Part shown: piece by piece, positions 1-8,400 of the stretch
How positions within the stretch are numbered: the first letter of the stretch is position 1
How the letters are laid out: each line of letters opens with the position of its first letter
NCBI GenBank assembly: GCA_964058805.1
Contig: CAXKVV010000106.1
Span: forward strand, 1-25,971
DNA from: Schoenoplectus triqueter
Lineage: Eukaryota; Streptophyta; Magnoliopsida; Poales; Cyperaceae
Length of the DNA: 25,971 nucleotides
Reading direction: 5' to 3'
Notes under the pieces: model-generated
Databases searched by the model: none
What the model was told of the DNA's origin: nothing
Seen by the model: the letters and a program-made list of their open reading frames with translations, nothing else
Program-made: the position numbers and the translations under genes

Positions 1-813
1 AGATGGTGACATCTCGCTAGATAGCGAAGCATTTCACAATGAGATCCGCATTCTAACCCAAATTAGGCATCGAAACATTGTAAAGCTATTTGGCTATTGT
101 TCCTCACCCCAAAATAAATTTCTTGTCTACGAGTATCATGAAAGAAAGGATCTACAAAATATTTTGAATAGTGAAGTACTGGCTATAGAATTAGATTGGC
201 CGAGAAGGAAGGCTATAGTGAAAGATATTGCATGTGCTCTGTCTTATATGCATAATTATTGCTCTCCACCAATAGTTCATCGTGATGTAACAAGTAAAAA
301 TATCTTACTTGATTTTGAGTTCAAAGCAAGTGTATCGGATTTCGGCATAGCCAAGTTTCTCAAGCCGGAGTCTTCTAATTGGAGCACACTTGCAGGCACA
401 TATGGTTATATCGCTCCAGGTATATGTATATTTGACTTTTCGTTAATTGGTAGTTTGTAAAATTTATCAGTTGGACTTTTACCTACAATAATATTGAAAA
501 AAATGAAATTCTTGTACTTTTTGTAGAACTAGCTTATACTTTGAGGATGACTACTAAGTGCGATGTTTATAGTTTTGGAGTATTTGTGTTGGAGCTGCTT
601 ATGGGAAAGCACCCTGGAGATATGATCAACCTACTGATCACTGCTGAACAAGAAATCATACTGCAAGATATCCTCGACCCCCGCATTCAGCCTCCAACGG
701 GACATGCGATTAGCGAGATTGTCAAACTGATACAGATTGCTTGTCAATGCTTGAACAATAACCCTTCATCGCGTCCAACAATGCAAGAGGTGGTGAACAA
801 TATTTGCAACTGA
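1..813 (+). CDS. LRR receptor-like kinase, copy A, 3' part (kinase domain only)
   Basis: The gene enters from the left edge; its 5' part is not in the window. The coding parts are <1..419 and 527..813. The intron 420-526 starts GT and ends AG and splits the Glu codon of the APE motif (GTYGYIAP|E). Position 1 is the third base of a codon. Visible kinase features are the catalytic loop HRDVTSKN, the DFG motif in SDFGIAKFL, the activation segment [13 protein letters not shown], and the lobe motifs CDVYSFGV and RPTMQEVV near the end. The coding sequence is identical to the matching part of the complete gene at 8401-11573, so it probably encodes the same MIK2-like (LRR-XIIb) membrane receptor kinase. 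Whether its extracellular part is intact cannot be seen here. If the intron is retained, an in-frame TAA at 458-460 ends the protein before the C-lobe. Confidence 0.9.
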
Positions 814-1574
814 ACAAGTAGTCGATTGCAGCACAAAGTTATTGTGGTTGCCGCTATATATATATGTTTCTAGGAAATTAAATTAAATGTTGTTGTTTAC
901 TTTGGGAGATCAGAACCACGTATATATAATATATGTTGATCTTTTTTTTTTGAAAATGTTTTGGCAAAAATCTTAGTTAAAGCTGTGTATGCATAGAACT
1001 TGGGCGTAAATAATATATGATAAGATCGAGAAGATCATTCACGTGCAAGCTTTGTATCACAAAATATTGCAACGGTCCACACATTATGGGCATGACTGGT
1101 TAGTACTTTATTTCTCCGATCCCCAGCTTAATGAAATCAAATGTCGGCGCTTGTGCTAAACTGAGGTTAGTTTAATTAAGTCACTGCTAATGTGTGCATC
1201 AGAGAGCGCGCGGCACGAATGAGATCGAGCAGGGAATTAAGTAGCTAGGAATTAATGGTGAAGGCATTATATGAATTTATGGATAATGCAGGGGGGGGGG
1301 GACCTTGGAAAAGATTGCAAAAACAAAATGGCCGTTTCATTAATTGTTTTTATCAATAGTTTACAGTACAATGTGAAATTGTGCTCTTTTATGCATTAGT
1401 AAAACCAGTGGAATGCAATTATATAAAATTATGTAGCCGCTAACTTCAGTGTTATATATAACATTTTAAATATTGAATAGGAGTATATAATAACAACCAT
1501 TGCATATACCAATTTTATTATTTAATGAGAATTCAGTAGGCTCTTTCTTGGCCTACCAAGAAAAAAACCATTTC
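814..1574. other. 3' flank of receptor kinase copy A
   Basis: No gene is visible. The first ~140 bp are AT-rich and probably hold the 3' UTR, although I see no canonical AATAAA. A run of about a dozen G residues lies near 1290-1301 and is kept in copy B (12050-12061). The stretch near 948-1020 has a diverged relative at 7157-7233, upstream of the full-length gene. Confidence 0.6.
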
Positions 1575-2140
1575 ATATACAAATTAGTAACCCAAAAACT
1601 GTGTTTCTGTTAATATAAAACAAGAACTCAGCAGCAGTTATCATACCTCCCCCGGGAATCATAGGCATTAATTTTCCCTTGAAGATGTTCTCTATATAAA
1701 TAGGTAGACTCAGCGATGATGATTTCCCCTGTGGTTTATCAGCACATGAATTCATAAAAGATACTTCTCGACATTAATCACAAAAAAGAGGAAAAAACAA
1801 ATAAAAAAGTAGAAATAGAAGAGTACAGGAAGAAAAGTGTTGGAACTGAGACCACTAATGATGAAAACTGAAAAGGAAGCCTGCTGCTGCCTCAGCAAAA
1901 CTAACACCAATTGCGCACAAGCCTGAAATTGAACAATCGGTTAACCTCGATTGAGATTTGAGCATACTATTATTGTAAGCGCCCAAAGGAGATAAAAAAA
2001 TAATGTTAAATTGGAGTGAAATTATGAATCACCTTGGTAAGTTTCCTTCATGGAGATGATTCCATTTTTGTTGCTGTCGAAGAAAGATATGTACTTTTGA
2101 TGTGGTGTCAATGTCATATCGACAACATTTGAATCTACTA
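1575..2140 (-). pseudogene. Caleosin/peroxygenase-like pseudogene, copy A
   Basis: Caleosins are lipid-droplet proteins with one EF-hand and haem-dependent peroxygenase activity. Read on the minus strand, one exon-like piece (about 2130 to 2033) encodes a caleosin EF-hand segment, HQKYISFFDSNKNGIISMKE followed by TYQG, ending at a good donor (CAAG|GTGATT). After an acceptor near 1920 the next piece reads GLCAIGVSFAEAAAG, matching the family's GLRAIG region. It soon meets a stop. A further piece (about 1755-1675) reads SLSLPIYIENIFKGK, the family's PIYIENIHKGK region. Just after it the expected AYDSRGRYD appears only in another frame. The stop and frameshift, the missing upstream exons and the missing C-terminal half argue for a dead fragment. 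It is antisense to and downstream of the receptor kinase and is duplicated with it. Confidence 0.75.
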
Positions 2141-3010
2141 TCCCTTTAATTCCATTATGTAATATGAAATATAGGTATGATGACTGGTATGTACTGATAA
2201 TATATGCAATCAAAATATTACCCCCCACCCCCCTCAAAAAAAAAATACTTAGACAACATACTAATTTATCAAAATTCTCTCTTGATAAAATTATGAAATC
2301 TTACTGATATCAGTTTGAATTGAAGCATTTGTTCAAGACAATAATTATTCTTTTAAAAAGAAAACTAAAATTTATAAAGTGAGAATCAGAGTATAGTTAT
2401 TACCTTGATTGGATTGAAGCATCTATTTGAGATGGGAGTTGCTTCATCAACCCCTAAGAATGAAAATTACAACAGATTAACATCTGAAATGACAATTTGT
2501 TCCTTCTTCATCAAGCATATTGGATATCCAAAATCAGCGAAGCAAATTGATCTCTTTCCTACAAATACAACATAAGAGTATTTTTTTTTTAAATAATTCA
2601 CACAAAAAGGGAGATAAGAAGTTAGCAGGGAAATCCAGTTCTTCATTTAATTAAGAAAGGAGCAAATGAAATTGAGATGATCTGATGAATTTTCAAAAGC
2701 CAAAATTGCATAAATATGTTAAAATAAACAACACAGTCCAAGAATCAAGAACAATAATTTCCTACTCAACAACAATTAATGGATAACCACAAAATGTAAA
2801 AATCGATTAAAATCTCTCAAGCAGTGTGATGGTATCAATCCTTAAAGCCACAAATAATTTGTTCCTTTTATTCCTTGTATTGAAAGATCCTTACATTAAC
2901 TTAAATAAAAGGAATTGATAAGGCCATATATATTACATTTACATTAAAATCAATTTTGTAGCTAAAAAATTAAAGTCGTGCGGTGATTAGTAGTTCAATC
3001 TACAAAAAAT

Positions 3011-3013
<3 letters not shown>
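2141..3013. other. AT-rich spacer, copy A
   Basis: No supported gene. On the minus strand a short exon-like stretch with AG and GT borders (about 2403-2460) encodes VDEATPISNRCFNPIK, which I cannot assign. It could be part of the decayed caleosin locus or chance. The region contains C-rich (near 2221-2233) and poly-T (near 2580) runs. Confidence 0.4.

Positions 3014-3082
<69 letters not shown>
3014..3082. repeat. Compound microsatellite (AT)n(GA)n, copy A
   Basis: About 31 nt of alternating AT followed directly by about 38 nt of GA. The matching tract in copy B (13775-13827) is 25 nt of AT and 28 nt of GA, so the two copies differ in length. It abuts the flank of a foldback element. Confidence 0.95.
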
Positions 3083-3085
<3 letters not shown>

Positions 3086-3152
3086 AGGCTATGGTGCTTT
3101 GTAAAGCACAAGAGTATTGTGTGTTTTGCGCTCTATTATTAATTTTAAGTCA

Positions 3153-3411
3153 GAAATGATTGATCCTAATAGCTCAATCTAATCTCCATATTAAAATTTA
3201 TTAGTAAACAAAATTTTATATTTTTTGGAATTCATTTGCTATTTTTTTATGGGGCAAAAAATCATCATTTTTGGATGACCCAGAATTCTCAGATCAAGTC
3301 ATTTTCTCATCATCAGAAAAAATAGCACAAAAATTCTAAAAAATATAAAATTTAGTTTACTAATAAATTTTGATATGAAGATTAGATTGAATCGTTCGGA
3401 TCAATTATTTC
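3153..3411. mobile_element. Foldback/MITE-like element, copy A
   Basis: Two inverted arms of about 95 bp (3153-3248 and 3317-3411) match each other with roughly 85-90 % identity and flank a ~70 bp loop. The arms contain the shared stretch AAATTTATTAGTAAAC read in opposite directions. No coding capacity is present. The outer ends are unclear: the sequence between the GA tract and the left arm (3083-3152) has no evident partner on the right, so one terminus may have eroded. I cannot place it in a superfamily. Confidence 0.7.
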
Positions 3412-3429
3412 TCCTCATCAAATGATGGA

Positions 3430-4919
3430 TTTGTCGAATTGTCGGTGTGACAACGGTTCTTTTTACTCTGACGTCATCGTCGACCTTCCTCGGTGTTTGC
3501 TCGGTTGTGTGGAGGAGCGACAGCGGTGCGGTGGCAGTGGAGAGAAGGGAGAAGAGAGTGAGAATTAGAGGTGGGGTGAGTTTGTTGGTGTGTTGAGAGA
3601 GAAGGAAGAGATAGAAATTAGGAGAGAGAGAAATAATGGTGAGTGAATGAAGAGAGAGGGAGAGAGAGATGAGGGGGTTTAAAGGAGAGTAGGGGGCGGT
3701 TTTGAGAGAGAGAGGCGATTTGAATGGATGGGAGAGAGAAGAGGCTGAAAATGCACCTCTATACCGCCAATGGTTACTTTATACGGCCCGTGTGTAAAGG
3801 GCATACAGCTCATATACGTTGGTTTTCACAGCAAAATAGAGAGAAAAATAAAGAAAAAATCATGCATGCAATCAAAATGAAGAAACAAAATGAATAAAGA
3901 GAAGTAATTGGGTTGCCTCCCAAGAAGTATTTATTTTATGTCGTTAATTTGACCTTTATTTTTTCACTCGTTTTATCTTCACCTTTGGTTTTCCTAAAAA
4001 AATTTATGCGAATTGCTTAAGATATGTTTTTGCTGAATTTTCCTTGAATAACGTCTTTTCTTTGATTGTTGAGCGATCCCCGAGTGGTTCACATGAGACA
4101 CAATTTGATATGTCAATCTTGAGAGAGAGAACTAGAGCAGACTTGATATTAGAACGTATATCTTCATGCAATTATGAGTACGAACTCACTTCCAATACTT
4201 GATCGTACTCTATTGCTTGATCTTCATCATTCATTGTGTTGGGTGCATGAGTTTTAAGAGCAGGAGAGATTGGTGGTTGGTACAGTTGTTGTATCTCTGT
4301 ACCCTTCTTCTTTTTACTCGAATTGGAATAAGTACACATGCATTGCGTTATTTGTACACGAGTCATATGAGGATCCGATTCCTCGGTATTCATGCTTGTT
4401 CTTGTTGGTTCAGACTTAGGTGCGAGCGAAATAGAACTGGTTAGTTTCGCACATTCTGGTTCCTTCTCATAAGGAACCTCCTTGATAACTGGCCCTTCAA
4501 AGTTCACGAGGTGCTAATTTGGTGCTATTCTCGTGTTCTCTACTTCTGCATCTGTCAGTATGTTAGGGCCTCGGTATGAGGTTTCACTTTTCAGAGTCTC
4601 TTTGACTTCTTATATGTTCGAAAACTCAGAACCACCAACCTCATCTCTCGAGGTTATAGCTTTTGCCTCTCTTCTTGGATTTATTTCAGGTTTGCTGGGT
4701 AATTTGTCGCGGTCCGCGGAGGTGGATGCATAGTTGGAGTTCTCATTCACTTATTCTCTTGCATTGAGGTTCACAAGCTGTGCGCTGATAGCCTGCAGCT
4801 GCTCTCGTAGGATCTGATTTATCTTCTCTTGCCCTTGTATGAATTCAGTGATAGCTAGAGTAATGTAAAGGGGTCTCGGTTGGGTGAACTGAGGTCTATG
4901 TCCTGATCCAGGAATAAAG
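3430..4919 (-). mobile_element. Decayed Ty3/gypsy retroelement fragment, copy A
   Basis: Minus-strand remains of the element seen more completely at 14160-18403. The stretch at 3430-3840 resembles an LTR (CT-rich leader and a GGGCCGTAT-type motif, seen as TACGGCCCGTGTG near 3782). Near 3909-3927 lies GGGTTGCCTCCCAAGAAGTA, a form of a sequence that I recall as widespread in Athila/Tat-type elements (inference). A 111-codon minus-strand reading (4507-4172) with no recognised domain probably belongs to the low-complexity region after gag. The fragment stops at 4919 because a different LTR begins at 4920. Confidence 0.65.
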
Positions 4920-5458
4920 TGTTATGTTAATCAAATTCATTTGAATCATGTTTTGATCATGTGCATAAATTATAAAGTGATTTATTTTGAAAAGTATAAA
5001 ATAATGAATATTTTGTATTTTACTATAATAATAAAATTATGCATAATACTATACGATATTCGATAATTATTGCATGAAATGTTATGAATTCAGTTTAAAT
5101 AGAAAAGTTTACATTATATTTTCTTTATAATTGACATATATAAAAGATTGTCTGAATATACATGAATTTGTTTAATAGTAGAAATATATTAAAAAGTTAG
5201 TTTTACTCTAATCTTTTATTTTAATTATTAAAGTTGAAATTAGAATCTTTATTTAATTGAATTGATTTATAACATTATTTTTACTATAAACTTGTTATAG
5301 AGAAGCTGCGTCGTAAAATAACCGGTTACTGAGCTTTATAAGCTGACTCCGTTTTGTTTTCTTGTTATTTTTCTTTTATGTTGGCGACGTAGGTTGACTG
5401 ACCGTCATATAGATGCAGAAGATACTGGTTCTGTAGCACCTCGGTCAGGGGTGTTACA
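4920..5458 (+). mobile_element. LTR of a second retrotransposon
   Basis: A 539 bp AT-rich segment begins TGTTATG and ends GTGTTACA, the usual TG..CA form, with TGTT at the start and the related TGTTACA at the end. Three bases after it lies a canonical primer binding site (5462-5473). No second LTR of the same sequence and no gag or pol is visible downstream, so this is the 5' end of a truncated element. Its first base is exactly where the similarity between copy A and copy B ends. Confidence 0.8.
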
Positions 5459-5461
5459 AAA

Positions 5462-5473
5462 ATGGTATCAGAG
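5462..5473 (+). other. Primer binding site, initiator Met-tRNA type
   Basis: TGGTATCAGAGC is the standard plant retrotransposon PBS complementary to the 3' end of initiator methionine tRNA. Its place, three bases after an LTR ending in CA, is as expected. Confidence 0.85.
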
Positions 5474-5960
5474 CATTATGTTCCTCAGGCTATGCTAGTG
5501 TCCTTGTCTAAATTTTCAATTAGATTTGATAAATTGAGTTATTTCTTTTAGACAATCTTAATATAAATCATATTTCAATACAATGCTAAATGAAATAACA
5601 GTCTAAAGTAAAAAAAAAATTAGAATGAAATGACTTACTCCTAATGATATAATTAAAGGTATACGTACAAGGGAAATTTTGTACAACCACTTTTTAACTG
5701 ACTACTAAGGATACTGTGTTTGTTGATATAAAAAAAATGACTACTATATTTTATAGATTATTTTGTATATATAATTTGACTATTATATCGCACTACAGCT
5801 ATGTGTTATCTTTGAAGAAGATATAACAATATTTTTAATTTGAATTTATTAATTAGTGAAGTGGATCAAACTAAAAAAATAGTCTACAGATAGCAGTATT
5901 CCCTGAAGAGATGAAATGAAACTAATAATGGCACAAACTATTATTAATATATATATATAT
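5474..5960. other. AT-rich spacer, probably partly retrotransposon leader
   Basis: No open coding region of note. The first part is presumably the untranslated leader of the truncated LTR element; I cannot tell where it ends. It closes with a short TA tract (5948-5960) abutting the MITE. Confidence 0.4.
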
Positions 5961-6371
5961 AGTAAATCTACGGTGAGCTTAAGCTCACGGAAGACCTCCG
6001 TGAGTTTAGCTTAAAAAATATATCAAATAATCTCCAAATTTTGATTTTTCACTCTCATTAAATTCTTCATATTGAAATCTTGTGGGGTACAAAAATTTGA
6101 GATGTTTCGAATTTTTTAAGTCACTTTTTTCAATTTTTGAAAATCAGCCCCAAAAATAATAATAAAATATTCAATGTTTGTACATTATTTTTAAAAATTG
6201 AAAAAAATGACATAAAATTCTCGAAACATCCCAAATTTTTGTACCCCATAAGATTTCAATGTGAAGAATTTAATGAGATTGAAAAAATCAAAATTTAGAG
6301 ATCATTTGATATATTTTTTGAGTTAAGCTCACGGAGGTCTTTCGTGAGCTTAAGCTCACCGTAGATTTACT
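5961..6371. mobile_element. MITE with ~180 bp inverted arms
   Basis: The outer ends are AGTAAATCTACGG and its exact reverse complement CCGTAGATTTACT. Inverted arms run about 5961-6142 and 6190-6371 with roughly 90 % identity, leaving a short loop of about 50 bp. Each terminus carries the perfect palindrome GTGAGCTTAAGCTCAC (5973-5988 and 6344-6359), followed inwards by a second small stem (CTCACGGA / TCCGTGAG). No coding capacity is present. The left flank is a TA tract and the right flank a CT tract, so no clear target-site duplication can be read. Superfamily not assigned. Confidence 0.85.
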
Positions 6372-6382
6372 CTCTCTCTCTG

Positions 6383-7149
6383 AAAGGGTGGAATGGAAAT
6401 ACTCAGTGTATGTTTTGTAATGAAGATGAATCAACATATCATCTTTTTGTCACTTGCCCTTATATTTCTAGTATTTGAACTTGGATAGCTATATTTAATA
6501 ATTTTTCTTTTCAAGGATATGTAGTTGAAGACCTATGGGAGTTAGATTATAGCATTCCTTTGAAAAATCAATATGTGGTAGAATTAATAAGGGGAGCAGT
6601 TTTATGGAATGTTTGGTTAGAAAGAAATCGACTATGTTTCAATGAACAGAGTAAACCAAAAAAATGTTGCTGTGATAGGATTGCAAATTGTTAGTCTTGC
6701 AAGATACTGGTGTGGAATTCAAGGAAAGACAAATCTGTTGCACTTATCGATTATTTTACCGCAGGATGTGGAAGCTCTTTCTCTGTAGGTTCAGGAAGTA
6801 GGGGGACTGTCAGAAGAACTGGGAGTTCCTTTATCCAGAAGAGGGATTGATGAAGTATTTCTAGTGTAGGAGTGAACATTCTGAGAAAAAAATAGTTTGT
6901 GATCCTTAAAAATCTGATATTTTCTTAATGTTGTTCAAACTTAGTCTTATCTGGAACTATTAGGCGTTAGTTTTTGATATCAGTATTTTGTTTTTGAATG
7001 TGATGTGTAGAGAGATTTAATATGAACGTTATTGTCTGATTTAGGTACTAGATGTTTAGTACCGTATCAGACTCTGAATTCTGTATGTTTTTTCAGTTTC
7101 AATGAAACCGGTGGAAATAATCCATTTTAAAAAAAATAAAATAAAAAAT
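6383..7149 (+). mobile_element. 3' fragment of a LINE (RT C-terminal zinc-binding region)
   Basis: Translation from 6383 gives KGWNGNTQCMFCNEDESTYH followed by LFVTCP, the Cys-Cys-His-Cys pattern of the zinc-binding domain that ends plant L1-type ORF2 proteins (zf-RVT). The region ELIRGAVLWNVWLERNRLCF follows, also typical of that C-terminus. A stop interrupts the frame near 6476 and another occurs later, so the copy is dead. The segment ends with an A-rich tail near 7127-7149. The 5' part, including the endonuclease and most of the reverse transcriptase, is absent, as expected for a 5'-truncated insertion. Confidence 0.8.
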
Positions 7150-7156
7150 CTTGTGT

Positions 7157-7233
7157 TTGAAAATGTTTTGGCTAAATTCTCATTTAAAGTTGTGTATGCA
7201 TAGAACTTGAGTGGAAATAATGTCATCTAATCC
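7157..7233. repeat. Diverged relic of the receptor kinase 3' flank
   Basis: This piece aligns with 948-1021 and 11708-11781, both in the flank downstream of the receptor kinase. Shared blocks are TGAAAATGTTTTGGC and GTGTATGCATAGAACTTG, with overall identity around 80 %. It lies just after the LINE tail and upstream of the complete receptor gene, in the same orientation as the downstream flanks. Confidence 0.7.
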
Positions 7234-8280
7234 GGTTGAGAGTGTACGAATTGAAGTTAGAGGCATTCAATCGAGACAAGACTGAGTGGGGCCCCATCCC
7301 CACCCCATGCCATGCAGTTCCTCTCAGGAATTAATTAATGCATCAGTGTTGACTGTTGACCGCTGACTTGACCCACCTTAACCGCAGGTCCGCAAGGGAA
7401 ATTTCCGCCAGCTGCCTGGTGGTGGTGGGCCTCATATGATATCAAATGATCCGAAATTTTTATATATAAGTAAACAAAATTATTTCTAATTAAATATTTG
7501 AGTAAATTAAAATTGAATTGCGAGATATATACTCCAAGGATCCGTGGCGTCTCACTCCACATGGAGGTATCAACTCAAATTAAATAAAAGTGCATAAACT
7601 TTATCGTTATATAATATTATATTTGAGCTCTTTATTTATTCCATTCAAACTTTATCTTTGTACAAATTCTTACTGCTTTAAGTCTTTTGGTTTTATCTCT
7701 GCATTATCGTCTAAATATTTGCGTAAAATTTCTCAGCAAAATTTGTCAGATCTAAAGATGGAGCAAGCATCATCATCAAAATTATTTTTCTTCAACGAAT
7801 TGCTTTAATTGAAATTTGAGGTTAGTATTTTTATTCATCTGGTATAAATTATTATTATTAATAAATAATATTTTTTTTTCAAAATTCAAACACATTTGTC
7901 ATGAAATTGATTAAAAAAATTATATTATTGTAGATTGATGAAAATGATTATAATAGTGATGATATAACTCAAAATGTTCGAATTAGTGTAGAGTGTATAA
8001 TAGACTCAAAACTAACACTTTTAGAGAACGAGAATATCACCTTGGAAGAAATTAGAAGTGTATCATACGAATATGCATATCTTTTAATTTGTTGCTATTC
8101 TTTCATTTTCAATTTTAGTGAAATTTGGAAAATATAAAATTTATATTTTTATGTGAAAAGAAAGAAAATAAAAACGAAGATAATTTAGTATTTAATATAA
8201 ATTTTAATCATGATTTGAAACTGGCGGGCCCTGTATACAGTCCATTCTGTGCTGTGGTAAACTCAGGCTCCACCCTGTGC
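7234..8280. other. Upstream region of receptor kinase copy B
   Basis: No gene that I can support. The first 200 bp are relatively GC-rich, the rest is AT-rich. Short open stretches (for example 7740-7808) match no family I know. A small imperfect repeat of CTGTGCTGTGG occurs near 8247-8290. Confidence 0.4.
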
Positions 8281-8295
8281 TGTGCTGTGGTTATC

Positions 8296-8302
8296 TATTT
8301 AA
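8296..8302 (+). promoter_or_regulatory. Possible TATA box of receptor kinase copy B
   Basis: TATTTAA lies about 100 bp upstream of the start codon, a plausible distance for a short 5' UTR. The call rests on position and composition only. Confidence 0.3.
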
Positions 8303-8400
8303 GTTGAAGTTTATGTCGAGTAAGTAGCAACTCAATCAATAAAAGCTGTAACACCAAGTACACAAATCCTCTTTGAGACATAATTGAAAAAAAAATAATA

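Larger units (their letters stand above)
1..4919. repeat. Segmental duplication, copy A (matches 10761-15592)
   Basis: This stretch is repeated almost base for base at 10761-15592. From 1 to about 3013 I see one substitution (T at 2025, C at 12785) and one homopolymer difference (an extra T near 13341). From about 3083 onward the copies differ by roughly a dozen substitutions and several indels, including a ~21 bp and a net 49 bp gap in copy B. The left end of the duplication is outside the window. The right end coincides with the first base of an LTR at 4920. The simplest reading is a recent tandem duplication of a receptor-kinase locus. An assembly artefact from two haplotypes placed in tandem is a real alternative that sequence alone cannot exclude. 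Confidence 0.95.

Noticed and set aside
3045..3082. GA repeat as a possible GAGA-type regulatory site
   Set aside because: It is a simple microsatellite that varies in length between copies and is not close to a promoter.
3430..3780. CT/GA-rich tract as a promoter of a separate minus-strand gene
   Set aside because: It lies in the LTR-like part of a decayed retroelement and has no intact coding region behind it.
4199..4444. Plus-strand open frame of 81 codons, also present in copy B at 14920-15165
   Set aside because: Its presence in both copies only reflects the duplication; the sequence is part of the minus-strand retroelement and the plus-strand translation matches nothing.
7740..8160. 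Possible small exons (for example 7758-7808 and 7932-8078) upstream of the receptor gene
   Set aside because: Open stretches are short, AT-rich and without recognisable domains; plausible splice borders are expected by chance in such sequence.
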